Below are positions 34,434 to 45,950 of a stretch of 64,000 nucleotides of DNA, in pieces. Origin of the DNA: Hemileia vastatrix (taxonomy: Eukaryota > Basidiomycota > Pucciniomycetes > Pucciniales > Zaghouaniaceae); assembly GCA_030280995.1 (NCBI GenBank), contig JASXTE010000017.1, positions 10,440,498-10,504,497 of the forward strand. Reading direction: 5' to 3'. The translations under genes and the position numbers were made by a program. A model generated the notes under the pieces. It did not search any database. It worked only from the letters and a program-made list of their open reading frames with translations, and was not told the DNA's origin. Positions within the stretch are counted from its first letter, which is position 1. The number at the start of each line of letters is the position of its first letter.

Positions 34434-35235
34434 ATTAAGTAAGAATAGTATCTGAAGATAGTGGTTGTTAAAAGATGAATTGAAGCAAAAAATGAATAAT
34501 CAGTTTTGAATAAAACGACAAAATAACTTTTTAGCATATGCTATGCTAAGCTCATAATTTTTTCACATGTATTATTATTATCTTTTTAATAAATATTGGA
34601 AGTAAATCAATGATAACTGAAATGAATAATATGGCTTAAAAATAAATCTTGAGCCTATAGAGTAAATTTTGGTTTGTGGAGGAAGAAAAATTTTCTCAAT
34701 AAAAATGTGCTTTATTGTTACATTATAATCACAAAATAGAATAATTTCACTCTTATTACACTTATTTATGTTTCTGTCTAATAGTAAAATGCTTTAGATG
34801 TCAGTTCAAAATCCAAATTGAAACTACTACCTAGAACGATGTCTTGATACTAACATACTTTTTGTAAGTCTTTGGACAGACACTTATGGTGATCTCAATA
34901 ATATTAAAATTGATTTGAATTGTATGTTTTATCAAATATCTATGTAGTCTAGTGTAATAATTGAGATACTACAGTTTAACCTTCTGTTACCAACTTGGCA
35001 AGAAAATATATGTAGATATTCTTAGAACAAATATCAAATTTTGCTTTCCACTAGATGGGAAAGTGAATATTATGATATGTTAAGTGATATGTTCAAGCTT
35101 TGCTCAATCTGTGCTCAGCTCAAAATCAAAGTAATCACCAAGCTCCAAGAAACCTGTGATTGAGTTTGGTTGAACCTAGGTCTAACTGATTACCAAATCT
35201 TTGTCCAATTAATTTAAATCTGGTTTCACAATGAA
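34434..35235. other. Right subterminal AT-rich region, no gene
   Basis: No protein-like ORF is present inside the element. The interval contains the upstream region of the SNF2 gene. Confidence 0.5.
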
Positions 35236-35276
35236 CTCCCAACAGCCTTCCAACAGCTTTCCAACTACTTCCCAAC
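35236..35276 (+). repeat. Subterminal 11-bp tandem repeats near the right TIR
   Basis: Three and a half copies of an 11-mer of the form CTTCCAACAGC (variants CTCCCAACAGC and TTTCCAACTAC, then TTCCCAAC) end 12 bp before the right terminal palindrome. CACTA-type transposases usually bind such subterminal repeats; here that role is inference. Confidence 0.75.
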
Positions 35277-35288
35277 ATTTTTAAATGA

Positions 35289-35328
35289 GGGGTATTGCTA
35301 GCAATACCCCCCCAAATTTTCTGTGGTG
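35289..35328 (-). repeat. Right terminal inverted repeat with internal 22-bp palindrome
   Basis: On the minus strand it reads CACCACAGAAAATTTGGGG.. and ends in the same perfect palindrome as the left TIR (35289-35310). It differs from the left copy at three positions (7, 13 and 14). AAA at 35329-35331 duplicates the AAA at 2880-2882. Confidence 0.92.
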
Positions 35329-35331
35329 AAA

Positions 35332-37117
35332 TTAGCTTAGAAACAATTTCCTCATCAGGTAGTTTATAAGATCTCTTTAAATTATCAATCCTTTGTATAA
35401 AGTGTTGCCAATCAGATGAATAATCACCATCAAAGGTAGGATATTGATCCAACTTAGGCCAATTTTTCTGGCTACTGGAATGTTCCATCCTATGGTTTGA
35501 ATTATTCATGGTTATCAGTTCCTGAAGCCTTGAAAGGTGTTCAGATATTTTATTATTCACAGAGGCAGCTGGCTCATGGTGAGCATTAAATTTCTTTCTG
35601 TTTGATGCAATAGATTTTTCAGAATGAAGTTCAGCTGGTAAAATTGGTACATTACAAGGGAGAGAAGAGCTACTCTGTTCAGGCTGTTTATTATTATGAT
35701 TAACAGCAGTATGAGCAATATTTTTTAATTCATGATAATGAGAAGCCTGGACAGTTTGTAATGCAGAAAATAGTTTCTCAAGGTCAGATAATTTATTTCT
35801 CAAATCAGGAATGTAAGATAGTTGATCAATAATTCTAGAAATAGATAAAACATTTTTGTCCTCATCTACAGAGCATTTATTACTCAAATTCTGAGAATCA
35901 ATTTTAAATTTTCTTCATTCACTGTGCAAAAGCATATTGTCATTCTTTAAAGCAGTATTTTCATCTTTTAGATTATCAACAGTTTTGCGTAGGTGACTAT
36001 ATTTATCTGAAAGTGATTTGTGGTCAGCTTTAATAGACTTTTGTTGAGCCAGGACATTATTTAATGTGTCTTTCAATTTTAAATAAGAAGTTTCTTGGAC
36101 AGAAGAACTCACTTTGCAATGTAAATGCAAATTATTTAATCTATGACTCTCATGTATTAACAAATCTCTCAAATGTTTATCTTTCACAACATTAAAATCA
36201 AGAGTATCTTTCAATATTTCTTCAGAAGTTTTCTCAAGTAAAGTGTAAACTTCAGGGGAAACAGAATCATTCTTGATTGCAAGAGAAGGGTTAATTAAAA
36301 AAGTAGAATTGAAATGTAAAGGTTCATCAAATGATAATTTGCTAACTACATCAATGGGGCTACTTATTAAAGGAAGTTGTTTCTTCAAGGGTTTAACTGT
36401 TCTTTCAGGGTCCACATTATTACCTGAAGAAGATTTGTTATTATATATACCAACATGCTTATCAAACAAATTACTTACCATGGCAAGGGAGAAAAATTCC
36501 CCTGTGCCTTCTTTCTTCTGCCCCTCTGATAAGGATGGTGCTGAAGAGATGGATTGTAGTTTGGTGTCATGGATGGGCCAGGGTGTTGAGCTGGTTGTTG
36601 TACATTCTGTTGGTAGTGGGTCATCAAGTAATCCCATTTCCATTTTTCCACTTGCAGAATGCCTTGATTTTGGTTGAGGGAGCTGGGTGCTTGAATGGGC
36701 TGAGGTTGAGGCGGAGGTTGAGAAGCTGGGAAATGAGGAGGTTGACCCTGTTTGGGATTTAAAAGCTCCTGCATCTGCTGCCAGAGTGTGTCTACCTTTG
36801 CCTTGTACTTCATGCTTTCTGCTCTCAGTTCCTTTATATGGATTGACGGATTGTTTACCTGCTGTGTTAGTGGAATCTTTTTTATTTTTATACCTCTGAG
36901 TGGATTTTCCTGATGTACCTGAGGTTTTACTTCCTTCAGAGTTGTTAGGTGGGGGGGGTTTGCCACTTCTCCTGACATTTCCACGTCCTGAAGGTTTTTT
37001 GTCAGATGAATTATTTTTGTAAGTTACTTTAGAAGAACCTACAGATTCAGTGTCAACATCCACTTTAGTCTCATCCACATGTAAGTTATCCATGCTTTTA
37101 GCCAAACTACTGGACAT
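35332..37117 (-). pseudogene. Ty3-like gag N-terminal part, interrupted by the giant element
   Basis: The start is the ATG at 37117. One frame runs to 35915, passes a single TGA and continues in the same frame to the transposon end at 35332. It contains an acidic S/T-rich leader, a long coiled coil (SYLKLKDTLNNVLAQQ..ENTALKNDNMLL), and the start of the gag core (WPKLDQYPTFDGDYSSDWQH, DEEIVSKLIS). The remaining core lies at 2882-1990. Between 36984 and 36475 another frame is open, richer in protein-like features, and better conserved in the second copy at 1600-1945. It ends at a GTAAGT, so frame usage or splicing in this gag needs care. It is a structural capsid gene of a retroelement, now broken. 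Confidence 0.8.
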
Positions 37118-38700
37118 TTAAAACTGTGAAAAGGAGAATCAAAATTAATCAATGATTCAAATTGTTATTTCAAAATAAAATATAATCAATTGGATTTAAA
37201 TTTTTTTATTAAAAATCAATTAATTATAAAACAAAATGTAATACAAATAAATGAAATTACAATTTTTATTAAGAATTAACAATAATTAAAATGGGACCAA
37301 CCAATAAAGGTTTAAGAAGTCAACCAAAATAATTAATACCAAAATTAATATAATGGTAAATTTGGACTAAGTACTGAGTACTATTATGGTCAACCAACAT
37401 ACAAAAAATAACAATAAAATTAATTTAATAATTTATTAAATATTAATTGTCTTCTAGGACTAAGTGTTTTACTCTATTATGGTCAACTAGGAAAAAAAAA
37501 TTAATATATTGAAAACTTACACTCAGTGAGTCAGCAATTAAGCCACAAACACTGTTATTGCAGTAAAAATATAGTACTATGAGTGAGAGGTGCAAATATG
37601 AACTTACTATAGTGATCTTAAAGTCACTTCAAAATAATATATAATTTAATTTAATATAAACCTAAACTATCGAACCCAAGTTTGAAACACGGTCACGGCA
37701 AAAATTTTACTTTTTGGCTTGGGTGGTCTGTGCGCTTTGTTGTTTGTCGCAAGTTTTTGTCGTCATCATTTGGAAAGAACCTCAATTATCGGCCGGTTGT
37801 CTAGCAGAATGGAGGAAAAGAAGAGGGAAAAGGGACAGGAGGAGGGGAAACTATAATATATTATAATTATGAGTAATAAAAATAAAATATTTGTAGTTTG
37901 AGAAGAGAGGATGACAAGAGAGTTTGAAGAGTTGACAGAATTGTAAAGAATTTATTTAAATTGTAATATATTATAATTAATAGTTATTTTTCAATGCGCG
38001 ACATTCAATGATAGTATTATTAGACTTAAAGCAACCTATAGTTATTTATATAGTATTTAAATTAGATATATAGAACTAATAAAAATAATAAATAAAAGTA
38101 GTATATTTAAAATATGTTTAAGTGAGTGTATAATAAGTAATGAGCTACCAGAGAGATTTCCAAACACCTTTTATAGGCAATAGGATCTTCTGGAGTGTTC
38201 CAATAGTAAGTACAAAAAGGTAAAATAATATGAAAGAAATAATTAAAAAATTTAATTAAAAACATTAAAAATAAACCTGTGATTAAACAATTATCATTTA
38301 CAATCAGAAATTCCTAAAAAAGAATAGAACTAATATAGAAAATAACTACGTGAACATGGAAAATGAGAACTATGAGAAAGAATCCTAAAGAGGGAATAAA
38401 AATAGCTAAAAAAGTATAATTAAAATAAAAGGAATTATTTTTACGCTTTTAAATAATCTTCATTCAGTATAAGTAAAGGTAATTTAATTATTTTAACTAT
38501 TACAAGTAATTTAATGATTAAATTAATTGAAACAATTAATTAAATTAATAAAGAAACTTATTTAACATGAGAAATTAAATTTAATCATATTAAATAAAAT
38601 TTTTTAATTCATTTAGTAATTTTAGTGACACAATTAAGGGTCAAGGAAGCGCCAAATATTTATGGATATTATTATATGATAAGTTGTACTTAGTTTATAT
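37118..38700 (-). mobile_element. Leader/LTR region of the interrupted Ty3-like element
   Basis: Non-coding stretch upstream of the gag start, sharing inverted blocks with positions 1-1352 (for example TGGACTAAGTACTGAG near 37364 and a GGGACCAACCAATAAAGG word near 37292). Identity is patchy over at least 1 kb. Exact LTR ends could not be placed. The right part (38250-38700) is plain AT-rich DNA. Confidence 0.5.
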
Positions 38701-39784
38701 AAATGTTATTATTAAAATTGTAATTACAGTGTAAGTTAAATTTACACTTAAACTATAATTTTAAATAATTTATTTATACATACAATTTACACCATGATAT
38801 TATAGAATATTATATTTGTTTATGTAATAAAATTTATTTAATAATAAAATTAAGTATAATAATCATTTTATTTATTCATAAAATATTTATAATTTTATTT
38901 TAATAATTTTTTGTAATTACATAATGTTATTCCTCAATATGATTACAGTAATTTATTGTATAAATTACTGGACTCTTGAGACAGCCTGGCTGACAAATAG
39001 TCTGTATGATCATGAATTTTCTTCATACCCTACAAAAACAATTTTCTCTCCTTTTGCCTGAAATTATGATTAACAATTTTCTTTTTCAATGTGGTGTATA
39101 GTGAGAGCCAAGTTGTTTAAAAAATGTGAGCTAGATGGTATGTGTACCATTTCTAGGGATAAAGGAATTTCAATGTTCAAGTGAAATGTTTTTAGTTTCT
39201 GAGTGATGTGAGATGTTGATTTTCATAGATGAGAGCTTTTTTCTTGTCAAAATGGACTTGGAATCCTGAGATACTTAGTTGTGTAACTGAGATTATATTT
39301 ATTGAAGATTTTTCAACATCAAGGACATTTTTAAGGGTGAGATCTACCTGATGGATAGCATTTAAAATGTTTGCATACCGGCTTTCCTAATTTTCTGGTT
39401 GGATTTAGTGGCTGTATATTGGTAATATAGGGGGGGGAAATTTCTCAACTAGATGTCTAGTTCTGTTTTTTGTTTCAGGGTACAACTCTTGGTCTGACTT
39501 GTGGAGTGACCCTTTTTGGCACCACCTTATTTTTTTACTTTTTTAACATTGGAATCTCCTTGTCTCATTTCCTCTCATCTTTATGGATTCATCTAAAAAT
39601 TTTATTAGAACATCCTCTTCCCTTCTCTTAAAATCATACCCACACCATACAACCTTAATCCTCTTCCAAAGGCAAAAAATACAATGGGATTGAAAATTGA
39701 CATTCAATGGTTTGTCAAAAAACACATGTAGGAATTGAATAGGATCACAAAACTGAACTAGAAATCTAGGTCAACATTTTTCCC
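38701..39784. other. No recognisable gene
   Basis: AT-rich sequence. A 60-codon minus-strand frame at 39725-39543 looks vaguely protein-like (WKRIKVVWCGYDFKRREEDV) but has no context, so it is not called. Confidence 0.4.
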
Positions 39785-40330
39785 CCTGTGAGACAATCTT
39801 AGACAATACAACAATTATTTCAGTAACCAATAGCTAATTCACACTGAATAACACCTTAATAATAATCACCTGTCCCAGTGATTATTTTCACAATTTATAT
39901 TTCATCAAATGAAATATTTGGCTTGTAGCTGAATATTAGAGGTATTTAGAATGAATAAGATAGTTGGAGAAATTTTTAGTCAGTAAATTGTTGAAGATAT
40001 AATTGTGTATGGTTAGTAAGAGATATTCACCCTATAAAATACAATAATTTTCATCACTAACCAGTAGCTAATTCACACTGACCAAAAAAGTAATAACAAT
40101 TACCTAGTGATAATGGTTTGTAACAATATTATAATTATATATATTAGTAATAATCAATATACCTGACACATTGATTATTCACACAAGTTGTTGTATGTCA
40201 GTAAATGGCCTATTTATTTTGTAGGTGAAAATAAGAGATATTTAGAATGAATAAGATAGTTGGAGAAATTATTAGTAAGTAAAGTGTTGAAGATTGAATA
40301 AGTAAACAGTTGTGTTAATGGTCAGTATAT
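39785..40330 (+). repeat. Imperfect tandem duplication of ~250 bp
   Basis: Each copy has AACCA.TAGCTAATTCACACTGA (39817 and 40058), an ATAATCACCTG or AATTACCTAG word, and TTTAGAATGAATAAGATAGT followed by TGGAGAAATT (about 39944 and 40238), then AGTAA(A)TTGTTGAAGAT. The unit is AT-rich and non-coding. Confidence 0.7.
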
Positions 40331-40808
40331 ATATTCAATCCTCTAAGTGATTTATGTAACTATTTACATGACTACTAATATCAAATTATTTTAATCACAG
40401 TTTATAATAAAGCACAGTTTGAAATATAGTATATGAAATATGATGAAAGTGAAATTTGATTTTAGCATGATATTGGAAATTTGGTTGTTAGGTGTTGTGT
40501 AGAAGTATGAATCTGTCAATAAATACTACTTTATTATTTCCTTAATTAATTATATTAATATTACTAATAATTACTAAATCTATAAAACTCTCAATATAAT
40601 ATTTATGCACTTTCTTGGCTGTTATGTGTATCAGTATAATGTTCCTTGCACTTTAAAATACTGCACCTTTTTGAGATGCCAAAGGCCAATTTCCCACTTC
40701 AGTGATCATAGGTTTTTTCTTCAACAAAACATAGAGTTTGCAAGAATCACACCCCCTAGAATATCCCCAACTCATATGCAGATATCCTCATTATGGATAT
40801 CCTACTTA

Positions 40809-40977
40809 CACTACAGCACATTTTTTTTCTGCCATGGGGTGAAAAAGTTATGAACCAGTTTTTATTTGTACTTAAGGCCAACTTAAGACCCTTAAGTGGA
40901 ATAAATTATTGTTACCTAACTTTTAAGTATTTATTGTGCCACTTTGCACCCCATAACAAAAAACATGAGTTGTAGTG
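40809..40977 (+). mobile_element. 169-bp CACTA-type MITE
   Basis: The ends are CACTACAGCACATTTTTTTT and, inverted, CACTACAACTCATGTTTTTT; both then share ATGGGGTG. A 3-bp TTA duplication flanks it (40806-40808 and 40978-40980). It has no coding capacity. Confidence 0.82.
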
Positions 40978-41744
40978 TTAATGCATGTTGTAGTGCCATT
41001 TTGGAAGATTTTAGGGAATACACCAATCTTTTCTGTGGTTTTCTGATAATATCACTACACCCAAGGTTAAATATACCAAATGCATATATCCATGGCTTGG
41101 TTGGGTATATTTTTAGTTGGTTTGGTATATTTTTTTAAAAAAAAGATTTTTTTAATGGTGTGAGATAAAAAAATTAAAACTTTTTTAATAAACATGACAA
41201 AAAAAATTTATAACACTACACAGCAAATAAGATATCCATGATGGAGATATACCCATGAAAGATAGGGATATAGTAGAGAGGGGCATAAGGTTAAAAAATT
41301 TATGAAAATCAAGAGCAAAACAAATAATGGTAAGAAAAATATTATTCAACCATTATAATTTTTTTTTCAAGAAAAAAACATTAATAAATTAAAATAGTAA
41401 AAAAGAATACAAAGAAAAGATATAAAGAAAAGAAAGAAAAGAATAATAAATGAATGAATGAAAAAAGATAAAAAATAATGAACAAAATTAAAATAAATTA
41501 CACAAATTACAAAAAATTTGAAAAAAGATCAAGAGAAAAAGGAGAAGAAAAAAAATAAAAATTAGAATAAATAGAAATAGTAAAAAATAGAAATGTAAAA
41601 AATAAGAAATGTAAAGATTTAATTATTTAAAAATGTAAAAATGTAAAAATGTAAAATGAAAGATGAAAAAATGAAAAATAAAAAAGTAAAAAAATTATAA
41701 AAATAATAAAATGAAAAAATGAAAAAAAATTTAAATTATAAAAC

Positions 41745-42110
41745 TATTAAATTAAAAAATTAAAAAATTAAAAAATTAAAAAATTAAAAAATTAAAAAAT
41801 TAAAAAATTGAAATATTGAAATATTGAAAAATTGAAAAATTGAAAAATTGAAAAAATTGAAAAAATTGAAAAATTGAAAAATTGAAAAATTGAAAAATTG
41901 AAAAATTGAAAAATTGAAAAATTGAAAAATTGAAAAATTGAAAAATTGAAAAATTGAAAAATTGAAAAATTGAAAAATTGAAAAATTGAAAAATTGAAAA
42001 ATTGAAAAATTGAAAAATTGAAAAATTGAAAAAATGAAAAAATGAAAAAATGAAAAAATGAAAAAATAAAAAAATAAAAAAATGAAAAAATGAAAAAATG
42101 AAAAATGGAA
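41745..42110 (+). repeat. 8-bp and 7-bp A-rich microsatellites
   Basis: ATTAAAAA units (to about 41805) pass into about 28 ATTGAAAA units (41805-42028) and then ATGAAAA/ATGAAAAA units (42029-42110). Each change is a single base step, as expected from slippage with point changes. Confidence 0.95.
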
Positions 42111-43022
42111 AAATGGAAAAATGGGAAAATTTGAAAATTTTAAAAATGAAGAAATGAAGAAAAAATTGAAAAATTGACAAAATGAAAAAATGAAAAAATA
42201 AAATGAAAAGAAAGGAAAAAAAATTGTTAAAATTTTTGAAAAAAAAATTAAAAAAGTAATAAAATTTCAAAAAAATAGAAAAAGATAAAAAATTAATAAT
42301 GAAAGAATGAAAAATATAAATAAGAATATATAAAAATGAAAATATAAATATAAAAAAATGAAAATATAAAAATATAAAAAGAATGAATAAAAAAACAATC
42401 AAAAAAAATGAAATGAAAAAATGTGAAAAAAAATTAAAAAAACAAGAAATTATTAAAATGATAAAAGTAAAATAAAAAAAAAAGTGAGAAATGAAAAAAT
42501 AAAATCAAAAAATTGAAAAATTGAAATTTTTTTTAAAAAAATTAAAAAATAAAAGAAAAAAGAAAGAAACATAGAAAAATTTAAAATAATGTAAAAGAAG
42601 ATAAAGTAAGAAGAAAATAAAATAAATAAGAAAAAAAAGAAAAGATAGAATAAGAATAAAAGAATGATAAAAGTTAATAATAGAAAAAAAAATTACAAAA
42701 AAGAAAAGAAGAGGAAAAGATGAAAAAAATCAAAAAAAATAATATAAAATAATAAAATATAATATAATATAAAATTAAAAATAATAAATAATAATAATAA
42801 TAATAATAAATAACAAAAAATTATTAAAAATTAAAAATAAAATTAAGCATAAATAAAATGGAAAAGGAAAAAAAAAAAAATTTAAAAAAATAAAATAAAA
42901 AAAAGAAAAAGAACATAAACAACAAAAAAAATTACCAAAAAAAAGAATAATAAAAACAGAAAAAACCAAAATAAAGTAAGATAAATATAAATATATGAAA
43001 TTAAAATTAAAATAAATATAAA

Positions 43023-43568
43023 AATTAAAATAAAATTAAAATTAAAATTAAAATTAAAATTAAAATTAAAAATAAAAATAAAAATAAAAATAAAAATAAA
43101 AATAAAAATAAAAATAAAAATAAAAATAAAAATAAAAATAAAAATAAAAATAAAAATAAAAATAAAAATAAAAATAAAAATAAAAATAAAAATAAAAATA
43201 AAAATAAAAATAAAAATAAAAATAAAAATAAAAATAAAAATAAAAATAAAAATAAAAATAAAAATAAAAATAAAAATAAAAATAAAAATAAAAATAAAAA
43301 TAAAAATAAAAATAAAAATAAAAATAAAAATAAAAATAAAAATAAAAATAAAAATAAAAATAAAAATAAAAATAAAAATAAAAATAAAAATAAAAATAAA
43401 AATAAAAATAAAAATAAAAATAAAAATAAAAATAAAAATAAAAATAAAAATAAAAATAAAAATAAAAATAAAAATAAAAATAAAAATAAAAATAAAAATA
43501 AAAATAAAAATAAAAATAAAAATAAAAATAAAAATAAAAATGAAAATAAAAATAAAAATAAAAATAAA
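43023..43568 (+). repeat. Hexanucleotide array (AAAATT)n then (AAAAAT)n
   Basis: About eight AAAATT units are followed by about 83 AAAAAT units, nearly uninterrupted (a single G at 43542). Long overlapping ORFs on the minus strand (poly L-F or F-Y repeats) are artefacts of this array. Confidence 0.97.
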
Positions 43569-43617
43569 GAATAAACAAGTAAAATAGTAAAATAGTAAAA
43601 GATAAAAAGAATAAAAT

Positions 43618-43860
43618 GAATAAAAAGAATAAAAATAATAAAAATAATAAAAATAATAAAAATAATAAAAATAATAAAAATAATAAAAATAATAAAAATA
43701 ATAAAAATAATAAAAATAATAAAAATAATAAAAAGAGTAAAAATAATAAAAAGAATAAAAAGAATAAAAAGAATAAAAAGAGTAAAAATAATAAAAATAA
43801 TAAAAAGCATAAAAAGAATAAAAAGAATAAAAAGAATAAAAAGAATAAAAAAAGAATAAA
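43618..43860 (+). repeat. 9-bp array AATAATAAA passing into 9-bp AATAAAAAG
   Basis: About a dozen AATAATAAA units are followed by units with G substitutions. The derived poly-Asn/Lys frame is not a gene. Confidence 0.93.
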
Positions 43861-45528
43861 AAAATAAAATAATTTAAAAAAATAAATAAATAACAAATCT
43901 AAAAAATTCATGGTTTAAAATATTTTTCTTACACTTGTTACTTTTATTACACTTAATTTTCTGTCTTTATGTCTCTTCCTAGAATATCTTTAACACAAGC
44001 ATTAATATTCCCACCAGGGATATCTTACCTGCTTTCCTGAATATTCCCAGAACTGAGTAAAAAAAGCATATAAAATATAATAGACACATGTAGTAGACAT
44101 GGGGAGAGTAAGTGAGTGTATAAAATATGTATACATAAGTGAAATAAGTCATATACTACAGTATATGCCATTAGAATACCTTAAATAAATGCATATATCC
44201 ACCTCTTATAGGTCTTATGTACTTAAAATTAAGTTTTAATATGTTAAGGTAATCTTAAGTACCTTAAAAATTATGTTACATAATTTTTAAGTGGTCTTAA
44301 AGGTTTTTGTTTATAATCATATTGAAATAATTTGTAAGTGCATCCACACTTGTGGGTCAACTTAGCTTTGGTATGCATATTTTACTGAAAATAGCCACTA
44401 AAATTCCACACTCATCTATTTTCAGTCTTTTGGGAAAGGGTCAAATCATTAATTTTTTCAGTAAATTGTGGATTTTTCCACAATTCATTGAACTATTTCT
44501 TTAACTCATTTTCTGCCTTGCCATTTTTTCAGTAATTCATCTCACTTTCTCGACCTTGCAAAACCTCACTACCTCCAATTCATTAAAACTTCACTCTTGC
44601 TGAACACTACATTACTTGTTATTCTCTTACTCAACACAAATTTTATTACTTCTTATTATCACATCAAACCCAAAATTATCATTTTATTTTATTATAATAC
44701 TTTCTAAACCATGTCTACACCTAAAAGCTCCAACAAAATTGAAAATGGTTTTTCCTAAAGTAGTCTTTCATTAAGTGTGCATTACCAGTGTAAAAATCTT
44801 GTTCCATCCATTTTGTTTTGGTCTCAGTGTTGTTGAATAATATTTTTGTTTATTTTAATAGGTAGTTAACAAATATGTAAGAAGCATATATTCATATTTC
44901 ATGTCTAATAAATCATCAAGGAAATTTTATGGAATGGGAAATACAACAGTTGAGTGAAGAAAAATGAGTAGGGTAGAAGGAGGGATAGAATAAATCAGTG
45001 CAATGGAAGGAGTGATGTAATTGAATAAACCAAGAAAACAAGGGATGAATATTTTGTGTAACTGGAAAAAAGTTAATTTTTCAAAAAATGAGTGTGAAAT
45101 GATATCATAAATTTGTGAAACTCAGAAGTAATAGTCATGTAAGTGGGAGTTTCAATTCCTAACAAGTGTGGATGCTATAAATGCACTTCAAATCAATTTA
45201 AAGCTAGATATATGCGCTATAATATAATTTATATTTAAATTGTTCCTTGACAGATCAAATTACCCTATTCAGCGCAATTTATTTGGCTACTTAAATATCT
45301 AAGAATAAGACTTCTAAAAATTGATGATTTTTATGCTAGAAATGGCTCATGTGTACTTGTCTTATGCTGCCTGGATTTATCTCACATTCATAGCCTCATT
45401 AATAAAAAATTAATAATTTTGCACTAAATTTCCCCTGCAGTGTATGCTCTATATGTTTAATCATGCTAAAATAAGAAGGAGGTACATATTTAGTGTCCTA
45501 ATTGAATTTATAGTGCATTGACCTCATT

Positions 45529-45950
45529 AGGGGGCATCAATGTTAAGGGATCCACAATTAAATTAATTGCAGATAAAAATCATAATACCCTAATTATCTT
45601 CTGCAATTATTTTTGCTAATAATTGGGTTATTAGACATTTAACATGTCAATGTTCACCTCTATCTGAATTTTTTCTACTCAATTTTTATAACCACATCTT
45701 GCATATAATGAAGAGAGACATAAGGATGTCATGTGAGATTCTGACAAACCAATCATGGATGTGATGAGTTTGGGATCAGGGTTTGGAATGGAAATTGAGG
45801 TATAAGAGGTGGGATAATTCATTATTGTGCAATCCTTATCCACTATCTTCTTGGCTAGTGAATAAAAACCTTCCACAATTAATGATGTCCGATTCTGGCC
45901 AAAAAAAATCCTGATCCCTAATTGTGAATCCCTTAACATTGATACCCTCT
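45529..45950. mobile_element. 422-bp Harbinger-derived MITE
   Basis: Starts AGGGGGCATCAATGTTAAGG and ends with the inverted ..CATTGATACCCTCT. The left ~130 bp match 5253-5430 and the right ~170 bp match the end of the 5.5-kb Harbinger (shared GTGATGAGTTTGGGATCAGG, TATAAGAGG.GGGATAAT, TTATCCACTA). It is an internal-deletion derivative. Flanking triplets are ATT and ACT, so the duplication has one mismatch. It is nested in the 6.1-kb CACTA-type element. Confidence 0.88.

Larger units (their letters stand above)
2883..35328. mobile_element. Giant 32.4-kb CMC/Plavaka-type DNA transposon with cargo genes
   Basis: Both ends start CACCAC and form 40-bp inverted repeats with 37 matches. The flanks are AAA (2880-2882) and AAA (35329-35331). 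The element lies inside a retroelement gag: removal with one AAA rejoins the two gag halves in frame, giving the expected ..KLISLFSNVALLWY.. block. CAC..GTG ends and a 3-bp duplication fit the CACTA-Mirage-Chapaev group, as does the Plavaka/Tnp2-like transposase at 26463-29824. Other cargo: a Tet-like dioxygenase, an SNF2 helicase, a five-exon unknown gene and two members of an unknown family. A 5.5-kb Harbinger is nested inside, so the pre-nesting length was about 26.9 kb. An alternative is two separate elements with matching ends, but the exact TSD and gag restoration argue against it. Confidence 0.88.

Noticed and set aside
2883..35328. Starship-type element (tyrosine-recombinase giant transposon)
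   Set aside because: No DUF3435-like recombinase is seen; TIRs with CAC ends, the TSD and a Tnp2-like transposase point to the CMC class.
41800..43911. Long ORFs of 200-281 codons on both strands (Phe/Leu/Ile/Tyr- or Asn/Lys-only)
   Set aside because: They are direct translations of A-rich microsatellites. All frames are open because the repeats lack stop codons, and composition is not protein-like.
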